Counted from the first letter of the stretch, positions 42,282 through 51,329 are shown. The stretch: DNA of 64,000 nt from DATEDA01 sp963754305 (GCA_963754305.1 CAVWFR010000036.1:186001-250000), one strand, 5' to 3'. Program-made: numbers and translations. The notes: a model not told the origin generated them from the sequence alone.

Positions 42282-43040
42282 ATGAGCTCCACTGGCAAGA
42301 TCGCGATCGTCACCGGTTCGGGCAGCGGCATCGGGAAGTCGGTGGCGCTGACGTTCCTGAAGGACGGCTATTCGGTCGTTCTCGCGGGACGCCGCGCCGA
42401 TGCACTGCAGCAGACCATCAAGTCGGCCGGGGACGCAGGCGCTCAGGCGCTCGCGGTGCCGACCGACATCAGCCGGCCGGAGTCGGTCCGCGCCCTGTTC
42501 GCGGCCACGAAGCAGAAGTTCGGCCGGCTGGACGTCCTCTTCAACAACGCCGGACAGAATGCGCCCGGCATCCCGCTCGAGGAGCTGTCGTTCGAGCAGT
42601 GGAAGAGCGTCATCGACGTCAACCTGACCGGCGCCTTCCTGTGCACGCAGGAAGCCTTCAAGCTGATGAAGGACCAGTCGCCACGCGGCGGGCGCATCAT
42701 CAACAACGGCTCGATCTCCGCGCACGCGCCGCGGCCGAACTCGTCCCCCTACACCGCCAGCAAGCACGCGATCACCGGGCTCACCAAGTCGACCTCGCTC
42801 GACGGCCGCAAGTACGACATCGCCTGCGGCCAGATCGACATCGGCAACGCGCTGACCGAGATGGCCGAGCGGATGGCGAAGGGCGTCCCTCAGGCGAACG
42901 GCACGATCGCCGTCGAGCCGCTCATGGACGTGCAGCACGTCGCGGACGCCGTCCTGCACATGGCAAGCCTCCCGCTCGATGCGAATATCCAGTTCTTGAC
43001 GGTGATGGCGACGAAGATGCCGTTCGTCGGACGCGGCTAG
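42282..43040 (+). CDS. SDR-family oxidoreductase
   Basis: The 252-residue short-chain dehydrogenase has the nucleotide motif TGSGSGIGKS near 11, NNAG near 88, NGSISAHAPRPNSSPYTASKH near 145 with Ser-Tyr-Lys, and the NVLT-like end. AGGAGGAG precedes the ATG. The cofactor loop AGRRADAL hints at NADP preference. The substrate is unknown. Confidence 0.9.
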   Translation: MSSTGKIAIVTGSGSGIGKSVALTFLKDGYSVVLAGRRADALQQTIKSAGDAGAQALAVPTDISRPESVRALFAATKQKFGRLDVLFNNAGQNAPGIPLEELSFEQWKSVIDVNLTGAFLCTQEAFKLMKDQSPRGGRIINNGSISAHAPRPNSSPYTASKHAITGLTKSTSLDGRKYDIACGQIDIGNALTEMAERMAKGVPQANGTIAVEPLMDVQHVADAVLHMASLPLDANIQFLTVMATKMPFVGRG

Positions 43041-43085
43041 CGTATCCCGGCGCAGACCGGGACCCAGAGCGAAGGACCCGCGAGC

Positions 43086-44127
43086 ATGGTCTTCGAGCAG
43101 ATCGCCACCGGGGGCTGCCAGTCCTACCTCGTCGGCTGCGGCGACACCTGCGCCGCCGCGCTGATCGACCCGGAACTGAGCCAGGTCGACCGCTACCTCG
43201 CGCTCGCGGCGCGCGAGAGCCTGCGGATCCGCTACCTCGTCGATACCCACACTCACGCCGACCACTTCTCCGGCACGCGCGAGCTCGCGCGGCGCCTCGA
43301 GGTGCCGGTGGTCATGCATCGCGCAAGTCCCGGCGCCGTTCGTGGGCATGCACGTCGACGACGGCGAGATGCTGGTCGTCGGCAAGCTCCGGCTGCGCGT
43401 GATGTACACGCCCGGGCACACCCGCGACTCGATGTGCCTGATCGCCGGGGATCGCGTGTTCACCGGCGACACGCTGCTGATCGGCGGCACCGGCCGCACC
43501 GATCTGCCGACCGGTGATCCCGAGGCGCTGCATGACAGCCTCTTCAACCGGCTCCTCAAGGTCGATCCGGCGACGCCCGTCTATCCCGCACACGACTACA
43601 AGGGACAGGGACACTCGACGATCGGCCAGGAGCTCGCAACCAACCCGCGACTGCAGAAGGCCGAGCGCGCCGCGTTCGTCGCGATGATGCGCAACCTCGA
43701 TCTTTCGATGCCGACGCATCTCACCGAAGCGCTTCGCACCAACCTGAGCGGTGGCAAGACCGTGGCGCAGCTTCTCGCCGAGGCCGCCGCGACGGTGCCG
43801 TTCATGTCACTCGAAGAGCTGAAGGCGCGCGTCGAGTCCGCGGAACCCGACCTCGTCGTTCTCGACGTACGCGAGCGCGATGCGTACGAGGACGGACACA
43901 TCCCCGGCGCACGCCTGCTGCCTCGCGGCCAGCTCGAGCTGAGAGTCAATCAGGATCTGCCCGATCCGACGCCGCGCATCCTCGCCTACTGCGAGTTCGG
44001 CCGCATTTCGACGCTTGCGACGGCGACCTTGCGCGAGATGGGCTTTCAGCGCGCGGTCGCGCTCGACGGCGGGATGAAGGCCTGGCGCGAGGCGGGTTTC
44101 CCGGTGAAGACCGGGCGGCAACCGTAG
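43086..44127 (+). pseudogene. Frameshifted persulfide dioxygenase (MBL fold)-rhodanese fusion
   Basis: The first frame (43086 to about 43331) encodes the metallo-beta-lactamase N-terminus with DTHTHADHFSG. The rest (to 44127) lies in another frame and encodes YTPGHTRDSMCL, FTGDTLLIGGTGRTDLP, YPAHDYKGQ and a C-terminal rhodanese domain (LDVRERDAYEDGHIPGARLLP, active-site Cys in YCEFGRIS). Removing one C from the CCC at 43329-43331 joins the frames exactly as expected (HRASPAPFVGMHVDDG). The fusion would oxidise glutathione persulfide and transfer sulfane sulfur. Either the gene is broken or this is a one-base sequencing error. Confidence 0.85.
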
Positions 44128-44183
44128 CGCCGGCCGAAAGTCGGGCGAACGGCAACAGCGGCGAGCGGGCGCGAAGGCGAGCG

Positions 44184-45443
44184 ATGCGGCGCGCGCTCGT
44201 GCTTCTCGCGCTTCTCGTCGTCGCGCTTGCCGTCGCGATCGCCGGCGCGGTCTCTCTCGCCCTCGAGGACCAGCCGCTGGTGGCACGCCCGGCGGCGCTC
44301 GGACCGGCGCAGATCGAGCGGGCGAAGCGCATCCTCGACGAGAACGATCCGCGGCGGCTGATGCCGGGTGCGCAGCGCACGGTCGCGGTCCCACAGCAGG
44401 ATCTCGACCTCATAGCCAACTACGTCACGAGCCGATACGCCGGCGGCGGCGCGCGTATCGCGCTCGGGCCCGCAGTCGCCTCCGTCGAGGTCGCCGCGGA
44501 GCTGCCCGCGAATCCGATCGGACGATACCTGAACGTCAGTGCATTGCTCCACGACACCGGCGTGATGCCCCGCCTCGCGGAGCTGCGGATCGGCCGGCTA
44601 CCGATCCCGGACTGGCTCGCGAACGCGGCGCTCGATCAGGCCTTGGCGCGAGTGCAGCAGCGCGACGACCTGCGCGCCGTCGCCGGCGCGGTGAAGAAGG
44701 TCGGGATCGCCGACGGCCGGCTCGACGTGACCTTCGAATGGCGCGCCGATCTGCCCGACCGGCTGCGCAAGGCGCTCATTCCCGGCGCGGAGCACGACCG
44801 GTTGCGGACGTATCAGGAGCGACTGGCCGCAGTGACGCGCAGCGGAAACCTCGCGGCGACCCTGTCGCTCACGGAGCTTCTCACACCGCTCCTTCGGCTC
44901 GCCGCCGAGCGGGGCGAAGATGCCGACGCGGCGGCGGAGAATCGCGCTGCCCTCTTCGTCCTCGCCTTCCACGCGAACGGCAAGGGGTTGCACGCCATCC
45001 TTCCGGAGGCGGCGGACTGGCCGCGACCGGCCTCGCGCCGGGTGACGCTCGCCGGCCGCCCGGATTTCTCGCAGCACTTCGCGATCTCCGCGGCGCTAGC
45101 CGCCGGCGCGGGCGGGCCGTTCGCCGACGCCGTCGGCCTCCACAAGGAAGTCCTCGACTCGCGCCGCGCCAGCGGCTTCTCGTTCGGCGACATCGCTGCC
45201 GACCGGGCGGGCACGCGCTTCGGCGAGGCGGCGACGGCGAGCGCGGCGTCCGCGCGGAAGATGCAGGCCCTGGCGCGACCGGGCCTGCGCGAGCGGGACA
45301 TCATGGTGGCGGCCGGCGACCTGCCCGAGTCCCTGCCGGAGGCGGAGTTCAAAAAGCGGTTCGGCGGCGTCGACGCGCCGGCGTACAACCAGATGATCGC
45401 CAAGATCGACGCGCGCATTGCCGCGCTACGCGCGTATCGCTGA
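44184..45443 (+). CDS. Membrane-anchored hypothetical protein
   Basis: The 419-residue product begins with a hydrophobic signal or anchor (residues 4-27) and is otherwise soluble and helical, so it should face the periplasm. Conserved-looking stretches include QIERAKRILDENDPRRLMPG near 43 and QDLDLIANYVTSRYAGG near 72. The C-terminal half contains a possible catalytic-type region RPDFSQHFAISAALAAGAGGPFADAVGLHKEV near 284. I cannot name the family. Confidence 0.7.
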   Translation: MRRALVLLALLVVALAVAIAGAVSLALEDQPLVARPAALGPAQIERAKRILDENDPRRLMPGAQRTVAVPQQDLDLIANYVTSRYAGGGARIALGPAVASVEVAAELPANPIGRYLNVSALLHDTGVMPRLAELRIGRLPIPDWLANAALDQALARVQQRDDLRAVAGAVKKVGIADGRLDVTFEWRADLPDRLRKALIPGAEHDRLRTYQERLAAVTRSGNLAATLSLTELLTPLLRLAAERGEDADAAAENRAALFVLAFHANGKGLHAILPEAADWPRPASRRVTLAGRPDFSQHFAISAALAAGAGGPFADAVGLHKEVLDSRRASGFSFGDIAADRAGTRFGEAATASAASARKMQALARPGLRERDIMVAAGDLPESLPEAEFKKRFGGVDAPAYNQMIAKIDARIAALRAYR

Positions 45444-45515
45444 CCGCCGTCATCTTGGCGGACGCCGGGATCCAGGGCGAAGCCGTAGTGGGCCCCGGCG
45501 TTCGCCGGGGCGACG
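45444..45515. repeat. Dispersed extragenic palindromic repeat
   Basis: The repeat fills the whole 72-base gap between two convergent genes. It contains a near-perfect hairpin, CCCCGGCG (45493-45500) with CGCCGGGG (45503-45510). The same core, GCCGGGATC ... ACGCCGT ... CCCCGGC, recurs at 57250-57388. Such elements are common in betaproteobacteria and may stop transcription from both sides. Confidence 0.65.
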
Positions 45516-46199
45516 TCAGTCGACGTACCGCAGGCGCCCCTCCAGCGCCGCCTCGCTCCAGAACTCGAAGCTGGCACCGCTCGCGAGCTTCGTCTCCGCC
45601 TCGGCCTCCTTCCGCTTCACCAGCGCAAGCTGCTTGGCGATCACCGCGGTTTGTGCGAGCGGCACGGCCACGACGCCGTCGCGATCACCAACGATGATGT
45701 CGCCGGGACCGATCGACACCCCGCCGCAGCTCACGCCGAGGTTGATCTCGCCAGGTCCCGTCTTGTGGCCCGCGTTCGGGGCGACCCCGCGGGAGAACAC
45801 CGGCACGCCCGCCGCGAGCAGTCCCTTGACGTCGCGAACGAGCCCGTCGCAGACGACCCCCGCCACGCCGCGCTTGCGCGCCTCGTGCAGCCAGAGATCG
45901 CCGACCTTCGCCGCGACCGTCTCGCCTCCGCTCGCGATGACGATCACGTCGCCCTTCTTCACGAAATCGAGGATCGCCATCGCTGCCAGGATGTCGCCGG
46001 GCGAGCAGAGCGCCGTCACCGCCGGCCCGCACAGCGTCATCTCCGGCAGGAGCGGCTTGATCCGGAAATCGAGGCAGCCGCGCCCGTTGAACGCATCGGT
46101 GACGAAGCCGGTCGGCGCACCGTGGAAAGCGCGCATCACCGCCGGCGTGGGGCGCTGAATCCTCCGCCGGATCGCCAGCGCTAGAGGTTCTCCGATCAT
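45516..46199 (-). CDS. RraA-like / 4-hydroxy-4-methyl-2-oxoglutarate aldolase family protein
   Basis: The 227-residue protein has the RraA fold with GDLWLHEARKRGVAGVVCDGLVRD near 102, including the Arg and Asp used by HMG/CHA aldolases of protocatechuate and gallate 4,5-cleavage pathways. FSRGVAPNAG near 135 is also typical. Enzymes of this kind cleave 4-carboxy-4-hydroxy-2-oxoadipate or decarboxylate oxaloacetate. It is 3 bases downstream of the NIPSNAP gene on the same strand. Confidence 0.85.
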   Translation of the reverse strand: MIGEPLALAIRRRIQRPTPAVMRAFHGAPTGFVTDAFNGRGCLDFRIKPLLPEMTLCGPAVTALCSPGDILAAMAILDFVKKGDVIVIASGGETVAAKVGDLWLHEARKRGVAGVVCDGLVRDVKGLLAAGVPVFSRGVAPNAGHKTGPGEINLGVSCGGVSIGPGDIIVGDRDGVVAVPLAQTAVIAKQLALVKRKEAEAETKLASGASFEFWSEAALEGRLRYVD

Positions 46200-46202
46200 C
46201 GG

Positions 46203-46526
46203 CTAGCGCTTGATCGGAAAGAACTCGACCGGCTTCATCAACCGGTTCTGCTGCGACTCGAGCGCGCCGAGCTTGGCGCTCTCCTCCAGGTAGGCGGCCC
46301 AGCCGGGATCGGCCTGCATCGCCGCGCGGCGCTGCTCGCGGTCGGCGGCGTTCTGGTACGCCCAGATGTGCAGGTACTGGTTCGGGTTACCGGTCTCGGT
46401 GACGAGATAGGCGAACGGCTGGCCGAGGTGCCTGGTTTGCACGTCCTTGCCGAGCCGCTCATAGAGCGCGAGGTGCTTCTTGATCGTGCCGGGTTTGCAG
46501 GTGTAGGTGCGGACGTCCAGCAGCAT
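46203..46526 (-). CDS. NIPSNAP family protein
   Basis: The 107-residue protein is a ferredoxin-like NIPSNAP domain: DVRTYTCKPGTIKKHLALYE near 4 and NPNQYLHIWAYQNAADREQRRAAM near 47. Bacterial members are often found in catabolic operons; their biochemical role is not settled. A ribosome site GGAGAAG precedes the ATG. The RraA-like gene follows. Confidence 0.88.
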   Translation of the reverse strand: MLLDVRTYTCKPGTIKKHLALYERLGKDVQTRHLGQPFAYLVTETGNPNQYLHIWAYQNAADREQRRAAMQADPGWAAYLEESAKLGALESQQNRLMKPVEFFPIKR

Positions 46527-46551
46527 TGCGGCTTCTCCTTTGGGTTGGGTG

Positions 46552-46650
46552 CTACTCGAGCTTCATGCCGATCGCGTCGACGACCGGCTTCCATCGTCCC
46601 ATCTCGGCGCGGAGGTGGTCGGCGGCGGCCGACGGGTTCGGGATCTGCGC
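46552..46650 (-). pseudogene. 3' remnant of a Bug-family receptor gene
   Basis: The minus strand encodes about 32 residues ending HLRAEMGRWKPVVDAIGMKLE and a TAG stop at 46552-46554. This is the normal C-terminal helix of Bug proteins. The rest of the gene is absent: upstream sequence is the end of the methyltransferase gene, whose stop lies at 46652-46654. Confidence 0.75.
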
Positions 46651-46651
46651 G

Positions 46652-47416
46652 TCATCGCGACGTCGGTTTCTGGAACTTCAGGACGAACTCGTCGACCGGC
46701 GTGGGCGCGCGAAAGACGATCACGTCGCGCTTGTCCTCGGGATGGCGCAGGAAGTCACCGGTCGCGACCAGCCTGAATCCGGCCGCTTCGATCTCCCTGG
46801 TGAGCGACGACTCCTCGATCCGGTGCAAGCTCTTTGTGACGCCGACGCCGTCGCCGGCGCGCGCGGAGTGGTCTGCAACGACGAGCGTGCCGCCCGGCTT
46901 CAGCAACGCGTAGAGACGCCGGTTCATCTGCGCGCGGTCGACGCCCATGTGCACCGTGTCGTGATACGCGAAGAAAAAGGTGATCGCGTCGAGATTGCCC
47001 ACGCCCGGCGGCAGCGGATCCTCGAACGGCCGCAGGACGTAAACGACGTTCTTCATCGCCGGGCCCTGCGCCCGGCTGGCGTACGCCTCGCTCGCGCGCT
47101 CCATCACCGGCGGCTGATCCTGCGCATACACCTTGCCGCCCGGCCCGACGGCGCGCGCAAGCATCTCGGCCGTGTAGCCGCCGCCGGCGCCCATTTCCAG
47201 CACCGTCATGCCCGGTCCCACGCCGGCGAACGCGAACAGCTTCGCCGGATCGCGGCGCTGATCGGTCCTGCGGTCGGCCTCGCTGCGATCGGACGCTGCG
47301 ACGATCGCGGCGTAGTCGGCCGCGGGCTGCCGGTCCGACATGCCCACGCAGCCGGCGAGCATGCCGGCCACGAGCCATGCGGCGGCGCGGAACGAATCGG
47401 TGGTGCTCGGCTTCAT
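46652..47416 (-). CDS. Exported SAM-dependent methyltransferase-like lipoprotein
   Basis: The 254-residue product has a lipoprotein signal with lipobox LAGC (Cys23) and then a class I methyltransferase fold: TVLEMGAGGGYTAEMLARAV near 73, PFEDPLPPGVGNLDAITFFFAYHD near 128 and YALLKPGGTLVVADHS near 168. Export of a SAM enzyme is puzzling, since SAM is not expected outside the cytoplasm. Related predicted lipoprotein methyltransferases are known as a family. AAGGA lies 9 bases before the ATG. Confidence 0.85.
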   Translation of the reverse strand: MKPSTTDSFRAAAWLVAGMLAGCVGMSDRQPAADYAAIVAASDRSEADRRTDQRRDPAKLFAFAGVGPGMTVLEMGAGGGYTAEMLARAVGPGGKVYAQDQPPVMERASEAYASRAQGPAMKNVVYVLRPFEDPLPPGVGNLDAITFFFAYHDTVHMGVDRAQMNRRLYALLKPGGTLVVADHSARAGDGVGVTKSLHRIEESSLTREIEAAGFRLVATGDFLRHPEDKRDVIVFRAPTPVDEFVLKFQKPTSR

Positions 47417-47486
47417 GGGCGGGGTCCTTTGCGCGTGAGGGCGGCGCCCGGCGCGCACCCCGCACGCCAAGCCCCCCGGGCCGGGG

Positions 47487-48731
47487 CTAGTCGTCAGCCT
47501 CGCCCGTCTCGTACAGCGCCTCCCGCCCGATGCGGTCGAGGCAGAGCTCGGCCGTCCACGGCAGCATCAGCGAGCCGCAGCGGCTGTCGCGATAGTACCG
47601 CTCGAGCGGCAGGTTCTTCAGCATCGATTGGCCGCCGCAGGTGCGGATCGCGAGCCGCGCGATGTCGTTCGCGTTCTCCATGATCGTGTAATGCGCCGCG
47701 TAGCAGCGCAGCCGCTCGTCTTTCGTCGGATCGACCTTGGCCTCGCTCGCCGCGCGCAGGAACAACGCGCGGGTCTGCTCGAGCCTGATCCGCATCTCGG
47801 CGACCGCGATCTGCTTGGTCGGATACATCCGGCGCTTCACCGGCGGCGTGCCGGCCACCTCGCCACGCAGGTACTGCACCGTGAAGTCGTACGCCGCCTG
47901 CGCGATGCCCATGTAGGTCGGAGAGAGCGTCGAGAACATGTGCGGCCAGCGCATCGCCGCCTGGAAGTAGACCCCGCGCGGCATGAGCTGCCCGTCGTCG
48001 GGTACGAACACGTCCTTGAGGAGCAGCGTGCGCGACACCGTGCCGCGCATGCCGAGCGGGTCCCAATCGCCCACGATGGCGACCCCCGGGACATCGGCCG
48101 GCACCGCCATGTAGAGCGTGTCGCGCATCGAGCGGTCGGGCTTGTCCTCGGTGCAGAGGACGCCGTAGTAGTCGGCCGCGCCCGAGAGCGAGGCGAAGAT
48201 CTTCTTGCCGTTCAGGACCCAGCCGCCCTCGGCCTTCGCGGCAAGCGTGCCGAACGGCGCTTTGCCCGCCGCAGCGGCCGAGCCTTCGGAGAATGGCTGC
48301 GCGTAGAGCTTGCCCTGCCTCACGATGCGCTCGAAATGGATGGCCCGGTTCCGCTCGTGCTCGTCGCGCTCGGCGGGCGTCATGTCGAGGTCGTCGGCGA
48401 GCATCCCGCTCCACAGCGTGGAGCAGACATGCATGTTCCAGGTCAAGGCGGTCGCGCCGTCGTGGCGTCCGATCTCGGCCGCCACCATGCAGTAGGTGAC
48501 GAAGTCCGCGCCGAGCCCGCCGTACTTCGCCGGCACGCAGATCTTCAGCAGCCCCGCCTCGCGCATGTCGTCGTAGTTCTCGAACGGAAAGGTCGCGTCG
48601 CGATCGTATTTTTCGGCGCGCGGCGCGAACTTCTCCCGGCCGAGGCGCGCGGCGATCGCGAGCAGCTCGCGCTGCTGGGGCGTGAGCGGGTAGCCTTCGC
48701 CGGCGATTGGGGGCGGCGCGTACGCGGGCAT
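47487..48731 (-). CDS. Acyl-CoA dehydrogenase
   Basis: The 414-residue flavoenzyme has the dehydrogenase fold: FENYDDMREAGLLKICVPAKYGGLG near 49, a substrate loop QPFSEGSAAAAGKAPFG near 154, WVLNGKKIFASLSGAADYYG near 183 and a C-terminal RTCGGQSMLKNLPLERYYRDSRCG near 366. The sequence is unlike the other copy at 13.1 kb and may be a group acting on branched or ring substrates. CAGGAG precedes the ATG. It follows the alpha/beta hydrolase gene by 14 bases and is probably in one operon with it and the NicX-like gene. Confidence 0.88.
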   Translation of the reverse strand: MPAYAPPPIAGEGYPLTPQQRELLAIAARLGREKFAPRAEKYDRDATFPFENYDDMREAGLLKICVPAKYGGLGADFVTYCMVAAEIGRHDGATALTWNMHVCSTLWSGMLADDLDMTPAERDEHERNRAIHFERIVRQGKLYAQPFSEGSAAAAGKAPFGTLAAKAEGGWVLNGKKIFASLSGAADYYGVLCTEDKPDRSMRDTLYMAVPADVPGVAIVGDWDPLGMRGTVSRTLLLKDVFVPDDGQLMPRGVYFQAAMRWPHMFSTLSPTYMGIAQAAYDFTVQYLRGEVAGTPPVKRRMYPTKQIAVAEMRIRLEQTRALFLRAASEAKVDPTKDERLRCYAAHYTIMENANDIARLAIRTCGGQSMLKNLPLERYYRDSRCGSLMLPWTAELCLDRIGREALYETGEADD

Positions 48732-48745
48732 CCGGAGCTCCTGGT

Positions 48746-49531
48746 TCAGGTCGGAAAGCGCTGCTCCAGCCAGCCCAGGATCGCGGCATCGAACGCGTGC
48801 GGGCGCTCGAGGTTCGCGAGATGGCCGCAGCCGGGGAGTACCAGGTAGTCGGCGCCGGGGATCTTCTCGGCCATTCGCGCCATCACCGCGGGGGGAACGG
48901 TCGTGTCGTGCTCGCCGGCCAGCGCGAGCACCGGCATCGCGATCGCCGGGAGCGCCGCGCGCAGGTCGAAGCCGACGAGCGCAGCGAGCGCCCGGCGATA
49001 CGTGTCGCTCGGCACCCGCGCCATCACGTCGGTCGCGAGGCGCACACCGCCGGGCTCCGCGTCCGGGGCGACCAGCGCGGCGACGAGCGCCGGCGCGAGA
49101 TCGGCCATCGTCTTGCCGGCGTCCAGCGGTCCAAGGCGCTGGCGCAGGAACGCATGCTGCCATGCGCCGTCGGGCTTGCCGAACGCCGGGCTCGTCGCCG
49201 AGAGGATGAGCCCCGCGATCCGCTGCGGAAACGCCGCGGCAGCCGCCTGCACGATCATCCCGCCCATGCTGTGCCCGAGGAGCACTACGCGCTCGGCGCC
49301 GATCGCATCGAGCAGGTGTTCGAGCGCGTGTGCGAGGCCGGCCATGTCGTAGGGATCGATCGTGACCGACTCGCCGTACCCGGGCGCGTCCCAGGCGACC
49401 GCCCGGTGGCCGGCGGCGGCGAACGATTCAAGCTGCCCGGCCCAGGCGTCCTTCCCGCCGCCGACGCCATGCAGCATCACGATCGCGGTGCCGCCGGCGC
49501 CGCGGCTGAGGTAGGCCGGCGTCCCGCTCAT
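48746..49531 (-). CDS. Alpha/beta hydrolase, NicD-like by context
   Basis: The 261-residue hydrolase has HGVGGGKDAWAGQ near 21, nucleophile Ser in VVLLGHSMGGMIVQ near 92, Asp in LALAGEHDTTVPP near 207 and His in LPGCGHLANLERP near 237. The start overlaps the end of the NicX-like gene by 4 bases. In nicotinate degradation NicX is followed biochemically by NicD, an alpha/beta hydrolase that deformylates N-formylmaleamate. That role is inferred only from the coupled partner; the fold itself is common. Confidence 0.75.
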   Translation of the reverse strand: MSGTPAYLSRGAGGTAIVMLHGVGGGKDAWAGQLESFAAAGHRAVAWDAPGYGESVTIDPYDMAGLAHALEHLLDAIGAERVVLLGHSMGGMIVQAAAAAFPQRIAGLILSATSPAFGKPDGAWQHAFLRQRLGPLDAGKTMADLAPALVAALVAPDAEPGGVRLATDVMARVPSDTYRRALAALVGFDLRAALPAIAMPVLALAGEHDTTVPPAVMARMAEKIPGADYLVLPGCGHLANLERPHAFDAAILGWLEQRFPT

Positions 49532-50574
49532 GCGAGCGGTGCGAGCAGGCGCCCGCAGTCGACGATGATCTTGCCGTCCAGCGCGACCGAGCAGTTGCGC
49601 AGCGGGAGGTCGAAGTGGCCGAGCGTGTGGCGGCCGGCGACCTCGTTGGCACCGGTCGAGTAGAGGAAGTTGCCGGCGAACGCGCGGAGCTCGGTGCCGT
49701 TGAAGTCGCGCCGGTCGTAGAACGTCATCGCATCCCAGCGCGCGGCCGGGTTCATGCCCCAGCCCACATGCGACACCGCGTACGCTTCCGCGTCGCCCCA
49801 ACCGGCAAAGTAGCCACGCATCATTTCCGCGTCTAAACCCTCGCCCTCGATCGAGCGCACGTAGTCATTCTCGATCCGCAGCGTGATCGGATCGCGGACG
49901 TAGCGCTTGAACGTGAGGTTCACATCCCCCGCCGCCATGACGAGCGTGCCCGACACGCTCGCCGCGGGCGGGAAGGCGAGGCAGAGCCCGCCGGGCCAGT
50001 GCGCGACGGTCCCCGGCTTCGCCGTGTAGCCCCAGACGCCGCCGACTCTCGCGCCCGCGAGCTTCACATCGAGTGCCGTCCCCGCGACCGAGGTGACGCG
50101 CATCGCCTTGGCGGTCCGCAGCAGGCGGATGCCCTCCCGCACTTTCTCCTCTAGCCCGGGGCCGGGCAGGCAGCGCTCGAGGATCTCCGGGTGCTCGTTC
50201 GAGATCATCAGGACTCGCGCGCCGCCTTTCAGGATCTCGGGCAGCTCGACGGCGTGCAGCAGACCCTCCACGGTGAGATCGGCCACGAACACCGATTGGG
50301 CGAGCGCGCTCACTGCGGGCGCAAGACGCTGGAGCGCATCGCTCGCGCCGGTCGAGCGCACCGGCGCCGGAGCCGAGAGCCGCGGGCTCGGGACGACGAT
50401 GTGGAACGCCCGCGCGCCGAGCCGGGAGAGCGCCAGCTCGGCCAGCTCGACGTTGACCGGGCGCGACTGGGTCTCCGACAGGATCGCCGCCGCGTCGCCG
50501 GGCTGCACGCCGCAGCGGCCGAACACCTCGGCGAAGCAGTCGATCCACTTTCCTTCGATTCGCTCTCGGAGCAT
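49528..50574 (-). CDS. NicX-like 2,5-dihydroxypyridine 5,6-dioxygenase family protein
   Basis: The 348-residue protein resembles Pseudomonas putida NicX, an Fe(II) ring-cleaving dioxygenase with an M29 aminopeptidase-like fold. Shared stretches include HWPGGLCLAFPP near 192, SGTLVMAAGDVNLTFKRYVRDPITLRIE-type sequence near 208, AYAVSHVGWGMNP near 264 and TLGHFDLPLRNC near 317. The NicX iron ligands His265, His318 and Asp320 correspond to His269, His320 and Asp322 here, so it should bind iron. The gene overlaps an alpha/beta hydrolase gene. A related aminopeptidase activity cannot be excluded. Confidence 0.75.
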   Translation of the reverse strand: MLRERIEGKWIDCFAEVFGRCGVQPGDAAAILSETQSRPVNVELAELALSRLGARAFHIVVPSPRLSAPAPVRSTGASDALQRLAPAVSALAQSVFVADLTVEGLLHAVELPEILKGGARVLMISNEHPEILERCLPGPGLEEKVREGIRLLRTAKAMRVTSVAGTALDVKLAGARVGGVWGYTAKPGTVAHWPGGLCLAFPPAASVSGTLVMAAGDVNLTFKRYVRDPITLRIENDYVRSIEGEGLDAEMMRGYFAGWGDAEAYAVSHVGWGMNPAARWDAMTFYDRRDFNGTELRAFAGNFLYSTGANEVAGRHTLGHFDLPLRNCSVALDGKIIVDCGRLLAPLA

Positions 50575-50736
50575 GGGACCTCGCAAGCCGCGATGATAAG
50601 GGCTTCGCGAGAGAGCCTCTCCCGGGACCGATTCGTGCGCGGCGCCGAGTACTTTGACCGCCGCTGTCACAATCCTTTACGGATGGGCACCGGCGGGTGC
50701 TGAATCCAGGGCACGGATCCTGCTCCAATTGCAAGC

Positions 50737-51270
50737 GTGGCAACGAAACCCTATTTGACGGAGGTGCTCCGCGAGCGCGACGCGACCCGGCGCCCCGGGA
50801 CGCCCGCAGAGGCCCCTCCGCCCGTCGATCTGAGCGCATTGGCCGAGTTCGATCCGGACGCGGCCGAGAAGCTTTACCGGCAAGCACGATCGGAGGCGGA
50901 GGCAGCCGGCGTCGCGGCCGATCTGCCCTCGCTGATGTCCGACGCGGAAATCGACGGCGTCGCGGCATCGCGACGAAACGAGCACACCTCGTTCGCGCGC
51001 AAGGAACGACCCGACCCTTGGCCGATCATCGCGCAGCGCTTCCCGCGCATCGCAGAGACTATCCGCGACCAATGGGGCAAGTGCTCGCTCGACGACTACT
51101 TCGCCAAGCTCGTGGTGGACGACCGCGGCGGGCGCCAGGGCTTCCCGCCCGACGTGCTCGTGGCGATCCTCGAGGTCGCGCGACTCCACGGCACTCGGTT
51201 CGGTTTCGCGAAGCCGCTCTGCCCGTGGGAAGCCGACGTCAGCCAGATGAAGTGGTGGAGCGAGCGCTGA
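50737..51270 (+). CDS. Conserved-looking hypothetical protein
   Basis: The 177-residue acidic protein starts at a GTG. Its N-terminal half is low complexity and helical (SALAEFDPDAAEKLYRQ). Its C-terminal half is compact (PWPIIAQRFPRIAETIRDQW, SLDDYFAKLVVDDRGGRQGFPP) and looks like a folded domain. There is no signal peptide. It is transcribed against its neighbours, between the nicX-like and enoyl-CoA hydratase genes. I do not recognise it. Confidence 0.6.
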   Translation: MATKPYLTEVLRERDATRRPGTPAEAPPPVDLSALAEFDPDAAEKLYRQARSEAEAAGVAADLPSLMSDAEIDGVAASRRNEHTSFARKERPDPWPIIAQRFPRIAETIRDQWGKCSLDDYFAKLVVDDRGGRQGFPPDVLVAILEVARLHGTRFGFAKPLCPWEADVSQMKWWSER

Positions 51271-51329
51271 GACCCCGCTCGGGGCGTCGGTGATTCACTT
51301 CCTCGGATAGGCGAGCCGCGCGCCGAAGC

